A stretch of 49,346 bases of DNA from JAWOFN01 sp046497505 [NCBI: bacterium]. GTDB lineage: Bacteria > Blakebacterota > Blakebacteria > Blakebacterales. Below, in pieces: positions 45,485 to 49,346 of this stretch. Made by a program: the position numbers and the translations under genes. Location: assembly GCA_046497505.1 (NCBI GenBank), contig JAWOFN010000078.1:1-49346 (forward strand). The letters run 5' to 3'. Positions within the stretch are counted from its first letter, which is position 1. The number at the start of each line of letters is the position of its first letter. Under the pieces are notes generated by a model, which saw nothing but the letters and a program-made list of their open reading frames with translations, had not been told where the DNA came from and did no database searches.

Positions 45485-46645
45485 TTACTTGCCCATCCCC
45501 ACGCTCTGGGCACGCTGCATCAGCTTGCCCTCGGTCCCGATGGAGGGGGCGATGATGAGTTCGGTGAGCTGGAACTCCCGGATGTCACGCGCGCCCACGT
45601 TGCCCATGCTGGTCTTGATGGCGCCCACCAGGTTCTGGCTCCCGTCGTCCACCTTGGCCGGGCCCATGAGGATCTCTTCCAGTGTGCCGGTGGTGCCCAC
45701 GCGGATCCGGGTGCCCCGGGGCAGGTTGGCGTGAGGGGTGGCCATACCCCAGTGGAAACCGCGGCCCGGGGCCTCTTCCGCCCGGGCGAATGCGCTCCCG
45801 ACCATGACCGCGTCGGCCCCGCAGGCCAGCGCCTTGCAGATGTCGCCTCCGGTGCGCATGCCGCCGTCGGTGATGATGGGGACGTACTTGCCGGAGTTCT
45901 TGAAATGGAAATCACGGGCGGCGGCACAGTCGATGGTGGCGGTGACCTGGGGCACTCCGATCCCCAGCACACCCCGGGTGGTGCAGGCGGCGCCGGGGCC
46001 GATGCCCACCAGCAGCCCGTCGATGCCCGCCTCCATGAGTTCCAGGCTCACCCTGTAGCCCACCGTGTTGCCCACGACGACCGGCACGGGTATCTGCCTG
46101 CAGAAGGACTCGAAATCGAGGGTCTCGTACTCGCTGGATTCGTGGCGGACGGTGGTCACCGTGGACTGGACCACGAAGAAGTCCACCCCCGCGTCCGCAG
46201 CGATCTTCCCGTACTCCTCCGCCTTCTGGGGGATGGAGGAGACGATGGCCGGGACGTCCGCGTCCTTGATCTCCTCGATCCGCTTCCTGATCAGGCCGTC
46301 CTGGATCGGGGGCTCGTACAGCTTCTGGACCAGCTTGGTGGCTTCCTCGGGGGTGGCATCGGCGATCTCGTCCAGCACCTCGCTGGGATCCTCGTAGCGG
46401 GTCTGGACCCCCTCCAGGTTCAGTACCGCCAGCCCGCCCAGCTTCCCCATGGCCACGGCGAACCCCACGTCCACCACGCCGTCCATGGCACTGGCGATGA
46501 TCGGGATCTGGAACCGGTGGCCGGCGAGTTCCCAGGAAGGATCGGTCTCGTTCGGATTGACGGAGATCCCACCCGGAGCGAGTGCGACTTCGTCGAAACC
46601 GTAGCACCGGCGGGCCTTGCGTCCGATACCGAGATACATGCCCAT
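45485..46645 (-). CDS. guaB3: GuaB3-family IMP dehydrogenase-related protein
   Basis: The 386-residue product is a TIM barrel without CBS domains: GFDEVALAPG, IIASAMDGVVD, GNTVGYRVSLELMEAGIDGLLVGIGPGAACTTRGV (in parts; catalytic-type Cys221) and PIITDGGMRTGGDICKALACGADAVMVGSAFARAEEAPG. It differs from classical GuaB and matches the GuaB3 group found in actinobacteria and cyanobacteria, where a GMP reductase activity has been reported. The ATG has a strong AGGAGG. Classical guaB is not in the window. Confidence 0.85.
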   Translation of the reverse strand: MGMYLGIGRKARRCYGFDEVALAPGGISVNPNETDPSWELAGHRFQIPIIASAMDGVVDVGFAVAMGKLGGLAVLNLEGVQTRYEDPSEVLDEIADATPEEATKLVQKLYEPPIQDGLIRKRIEEIKDADVPAIVSSIPQKAEEYGKIAADAGVDFFVVQSTVTTVRHESSEYETLDFESFCRQIPVPVVVGNTVGYRVSLELMEAGIDGLLVGIGPGAACTTRGVLGIGVPQVTATIDCAAARDFHFKNSGKYVPIITDGGMRTGGDICKALACGADAVMVGSAFARAEEAPGRGFHWGMATPHANLPRGTRIRVGTTGTLEEILMGPAKVDDGSQNLVGAIKTSMGNVGARDIREFQLTELIIAPSIGTEGKLMQRAQSVGMGK

Positions 46646-46726
46646 GGGGTGGTCCTCCTCGTGCGCTTCGGCACATTCCAGGTGCCCGGTGGGGACCGGG
46701 CGGGGCGGACGGGGAAAGTTAGGCTC

Positions 46727-46754
46727 AATGTAGGGTCGTCCCCCCGGCGGGCAA
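46727..46754 (-). promoter_or_regulatory. Possible promoter of guaB3
   Basis: TTGCCC (46754-46749) and TACATT (46732-46727) on the minus strand are 16 bases apart, about 80 bases before the guaB3 ATG. It lies between the CDGSH stop and guaB3. Confidence 0.4.
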
Positions 46755-46798
46755 CACCATTCTCCCCGGGAAAGGCGCCGGACCGCCCTCCTCCGCTC

Positions 46799-47008
46799 CT
46801 ACTCCGGTTCTCCCACGTTCTCGGAGACGAAGCCCGCCTCGCCGTGGGCCCCGTCGCAGAAGGGCTTCGCCCTGCTGTGCCCGCAGCGGCAGAGGGCGAA
46901 GGGTGCCTGGTGGTCCAGCTCCTCACCGTCCATGCCCTCGAGGGTGACGTCGCCGCCCTGCACCAGGTAGGGTCCGTTCTTGTTGGCGATGATCTTCACT
47001 CCACTCAT
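46799..47008 (-). CDS. CDGSH iron-sulfur domain protein
   Basis: The 69-residue product has a single CDGSH motif, CRCGHSRAKPFCDGAH (Cys40, Cys42, Cys51, His55), which binds a 2Fe-2S cluster with one His ligand. N-terminal residues form a short beta domain (VKIIANKNGPYLVQGG). There is no membrane anchor. Bacterial members are small cytoplasmic proteins of uncertain function. It lies 81 bases after dapF. Confidence 0.92.
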   Translation of the reverse strand: MSGVKIIANKNGPYLVQGGDVTLEGMDGEELDHQAPFALCRCGHSRAKPFCDGAHGEAGFVSENVGEPE

Positions 47009-47089
47009 CGTCGCTGCGCTCCCGTGTATGGGGTGGTCATGTCGGACGCAAGATGACGCGGTGCATCCCCGCCCGGCAAGGCAAGGTCC

Positions 47090-48001
47090 TCAGACGTCCG
47101 CCAGGGTGCCGCGGAAGACCAGCGTGACGGGTCCCTCGAGCCAGAGGTCGCGGATGCGGTCCGGCTCCCCTTCCTCACCGGGCTCACGATCGAAATGGAC
47201 ACGGAGCAGCTCACCGCTGCGGGGACGGAACAGGAGGGGGGAGGAGGAACCCTTCCGAGCCAGGAGTACGGCACAGGAGGCCGCCCCGGTGCCGCAGGCG
47301 AGGGTCTCTCCCTCCACCCCCCGCTCGTAGGTCCGGATCGCGTGAGCACCGGAAGCGTCCGGTTCCAGGGCGAGGAAATCCACGTTCGCCCCCTCCGGCC
47401 CCAGGCTCTCGTGCCGCCGCATCCGGGCACCCTCCCTCGCCACATCGACCTCTCCCGGGTCTCCCACCGGGAGCACCAGGTGGGGGACCCCCACGGCGAG
47501 GAGCGACCCCTCCCGGTCCGCACCTCCCTCCTCACCGGCGAGGGAGACCTCCTCGAGCGGGGTCGGGTCCCCCAGCGTGACCATCACGGTGCGCTCCCAC
47601 CCCACCGCGCGGTGGAGGCCGTCGGGAGCCTCGAAGCTCACCGACCAGACCTGTCTCGCCCCGATCCCCTCCGGCAGCTCCCACCCCCGGGGACGGGGGG
47701 TGTCCACCGAGAGCTCCCTGCCCAGTCCCTTCTCCACCGCCGCCGCCCACGCGATGCACCGGGCCCCGTTCCCGCACATCGCGGCCGCCGAGCCGTCGGC
47801 GTTCAGATAGCGCATCGCGAACATCGCGTCCCGGTGGTCGGAGGGACGAATGAGCAGCACCCCGTCCGCCCCGACACCCGTCCTGCGCCTGCACAGCCGG
47901 GCCCACCGCTGCGCTCCGGTGCTCTCACAGGAGCCGTCCCGGTCATCGAAGACCAGGAAGTCGTTCCCCGCCGCGGTCATCTTCAGGAAGGAAGCGCTCA
48001 T
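47090..48001 (-). CDS. dapF: Diaminopimelate epimerase
   Basis: The 303-residue product has FLKMTAAGNDFLVFDD, the first catalytic motif AAAMCGNGARC (Cys76), and the second, ETLACGTGAASC (Cys236). DapF interconverts LL- and meso-diaminopimelate for lysine and peptidoglycan. The middle is somewhat Glu/Gly-rich. ATG 48001 overlaps the stop of the upstream Ig-like gene by 4 bases, an unusual partner for dapF. Confidence 0.95.
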   Translation of the reverse strand: MSASFLKMTAAGNDFLVFDDRDGSCESTGAQRWARLCRRRTGVGADGVLLIRPSDHRDAMFAMRYLNADGSAAAMCGNGARCIAWAAAVEKGLGRELSVDTPRPRGWELPEGIGARQVWSVSFEAPDGLHRAVGWERTVMVTLGDPTPLEEVSLAGEEGGADREGSLLAVGVPHLVLPVGDPGEVDVAREGARMRRHESLGPEGANVDFLALEPDASGAHAIRTYERGVEGETLACGTGAASCAVLLARKGSSSPLLFRPRSGELLRVHFDREPGEEGEPDRIRDLWLEGPVTLVFRGTLADV

Positions 48002-49346
48002 GGGCGGTCCCGGGGTCCCGGTCGAGCGGGCGGGATCGAGAAGGGGTCCGGAACCGTGTCGGGGAGGGCGGATGCGGCCGTGTCGGCGGGGACCAGGCTC
48101 CGGATCGGCGGGCCCAGGTAGAGGGGGGGGTCCACCTCGCTGTAGAAGGAATCGTTCACGTAGAGGGAATCGGTGATCGCGTTCATCACCTCCGAGGGCT
48201 CGAAGGGGTCCACGCTCCCCGCGTCCCAGGTGCCGTCGCCGTCCGCGTCGTGCCACCCCCAGAGGATGTACTCCCCCACCGGGAGTTCCGGGGACTGGAA
48301 GCGCCCGGGGCCCTCCCGCACCATGAGGGTGCGCCGGGGGGCGCCGGGCGTACTCCCCTCGAGGACCAGCCGGTATCTGGCGGGGTCGGAGAGTTCCTCC
48401 CCCTCCACGGTGATCATGAGCCAGCCGGCCCCGGGCAGGGGCGCCCCGCGCCAGGCGATGCGCACCTCCTCCCCGGGTCCGGTCCGTCCCGTCCAGGAGA
48501 CCAGGCTCTCCTCCGGGACCGCCAGCGTGTACCAGGCGTCCTCCTCCACTCCGCCGGCGGGACGGAGTTCCACGGTCATGGGGTCGAGCCAGGTGCGCTC
48601 CAGCTCCGGGGTCCCGGGCCCTTCAAGGCTCCAGGGCCCGAGGGCCGAGGTGTCGATCTCGGTGGAGAAGGTGAGCTGCACGACCGAGCGGGCGTTGAGG
48701 GAACGGCTGGAATCGGGGGGCGTGTGGGAGACCAGCCGGGGACGGGCGGTGTCCTCCCGGGCCGGTGCCGAGAAGGTCACCGGACCGGGAGCGGGCCGGT
48801 GGGGGTTGCCCAGGGCGTCCGCCGCGTAGAGCAGCCTGACGCGGTAGCGCTGCCCCTCCTCCAGGCCCGAGACCAGCAGCACCATGTTCGCCGGTGACTG
48901 GATGGGGAAGTAGCTCCGGAGGACCTCCGGGGGGGGCACCTCGGTCCCCGACCGCCGGCCGCCGGCGTCCCCTCTCCCCCCGCCCTCCTCCGACGGGGTA
49001 TGGGGTGTGAGTGCGACCGCCGGCATCGGCTCTCGGGCCGGCGGCTCGCTGAAACGCACCTGTACGTGCCGCAGGTCCCGTGCCGAAGCGGAGCGGATCC
49101 TGGGGCCGATGGTGTCCCGGGGTGCCACGCCCACCTGGACCCTCCGCCACCGGTCCCGAGCCTGGGCGATCTCCAGATCGACGGTGGGTACGGCCAGGAG
49201 GTCGGCGTCCGGGTCGTAGGGGAGCCGGCCGTCGACGTCACGGAAGGCGAAGAGCCGATAGGTCCCCCGGGCCAGGTTGGTCAGGGAGAAGGCCCCGTCG
49301 TCGTCCGACTGCTTCACGTAGAGGGGGAACAGGGGGTCCTCCGGGT
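47998..49346 (-). CDS. Ig-like (SbsA/Big_5-type) surface protein, 5' end outside window
   Basis: The gene is open to the window edge, so the N-terminus is missing; at least 448 residues are visible. The first visible part (DGAFSLTNLARGTYRLFAFRDVDG) is a carboxypeptidase-regulatory-like beta domain. A Pro/Gly-rich linker is followed by an Ig-like repeat (ARPRLVSHTPPDSSRSLNARSVVQLTFSTEID) and a final beta domain with DADGDGTWDAGSVDPFEP. Such proteins are usually secreted or lipid-anchored envelope proteins. It overlaps dapF by 4 bases. Confidence 0.78.
   Translation of the reverse strand, partial: PEDPLFPLYVKQSDDDGAFSLTNLARGTYRLFAFRDVDGRLPYDPDADLLAVPTVDLEIAQARDRWRRVQVGVAPRDTIGPRIRSASARDLRHVQVRFSEPPAREPMPAVALTPHTPSEEGGGRGDAGGRRSGTEVPPPEVLRSYFPIQSPANMVLLVSGLEEGQRYRVRLLYAADALGNPHRPAPGPVTFSAPAREDTARPRLVSHTPPDSSRSLNARSVVQLTFSTEIDTSALGPWSLEGPGTPELERTWLDPMTVELRPAGGVEEDAWYTLAVPEESLVSWTGRTGPGEEVRIAWRGAPLPGAGWLMITVEGEELSDPARYRLVLEGSTPGAPRRTLMVREGPGRFQSPELPVGEYILWGWHDADGDGTWDAGSVDPFEPSEVMNAITDSLYVNDSFYSEVDPPLYLGPPIRSLVPADTAASALPDTVPDPFSIPPARPGPRDRP

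Noticed and set aside
45478-45513. In-frame ATG upstream of the RNase Z-like GTG start
   Set aside because: It lies inside guaB3, and the added residues do not resemble an RNase Z N-terminus.

Overview
The window is about 49 kb of very GC-rich (roughly 70% by eye), densely packed bacterial chromosome. I read 42 protein genes. All but two (pepA, rpsT) lie on the minus strand, many joined by 4-base ATGA/GTGA stop-start overlaps. I see no tRNA, rRNA, CRISPR array, phage or insertion sequence, and no gene-free stretch over 300 bases. The family content (PorV/PorQ-type outer-membrane proteins, a T9SS-type C-terminal sorting tail, DUF5683, DUF5916, DUF2723, YfhO, GuaB3) points to the Fibrobacteres-Chlorobi-Bacteroidetes superphylum. 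With this GC content the best guess is Gemmatimonadota or a similar high-GC lineage; this is inferred from memory of the families, not from a search.

Layout (left to right; most genes are transcribed right to left). 1-7.6 kb: envelope and secretion block with a DUF5916 protein that ends early, two tandem DUF5683 proteins, a large M6 metalloprotease with a T9SS-like tail, and PorV behind a clear sigma-70 promoter. 7.8-9.0 kb: a tiny Trm112-type zinc protein and accA. 9.1-23.8 kb: a 12-gene glycan operon with two polyprenol-phosphate-sugar synthases, RmlD, a flippase, two GT-C-like membrane proteins (YfhO, DUF2723), an AglD/UPF0104 protein and five further glycosyltransferases. 23.9-26.1 kb: an RseB-like sensor, zinc anti-sigma factor and ECF sigma factor. 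26.1-30.8 kb: recO, mgtE, DUF502, an FtsB-like protein and enolase. 30.9-35.0 kb: a PorV/PorQ-family protein, larC, larB and dusB. 35.1-40.0 kb: a methyltransferase diverging from pepA, then a poly(A) polymerase with a long repetitive charged tail. 40.2-43.1 kb: a protein joining a gluzincin protease, a beta-propeller and an Omp85-like barrel. 43.3-49.3 kb: PhzF-like protein, rpsT, RNase Z-like protein, GuaB3, CDGSH protein, dapF, and an Ig-like surface protein running off the window.

How it may fit together: the first 24 kb looks like an envelope island. PorV and the tailed M6 protease suggest a T9SS-like export route. The adjacent glycan operon has both donor-making enzymes (polyprenol-phosphate-sugar synthases) and GT-C-type membrane enzymes that typically use such donors, so it may build a surface polysaccharide or O-glycosylate exported proteins. 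The ECF sigma/anti-sigma/RseB-like trio just upstream of it is a plausible envelope-stress circuit. The rest is mostly housekeeping.
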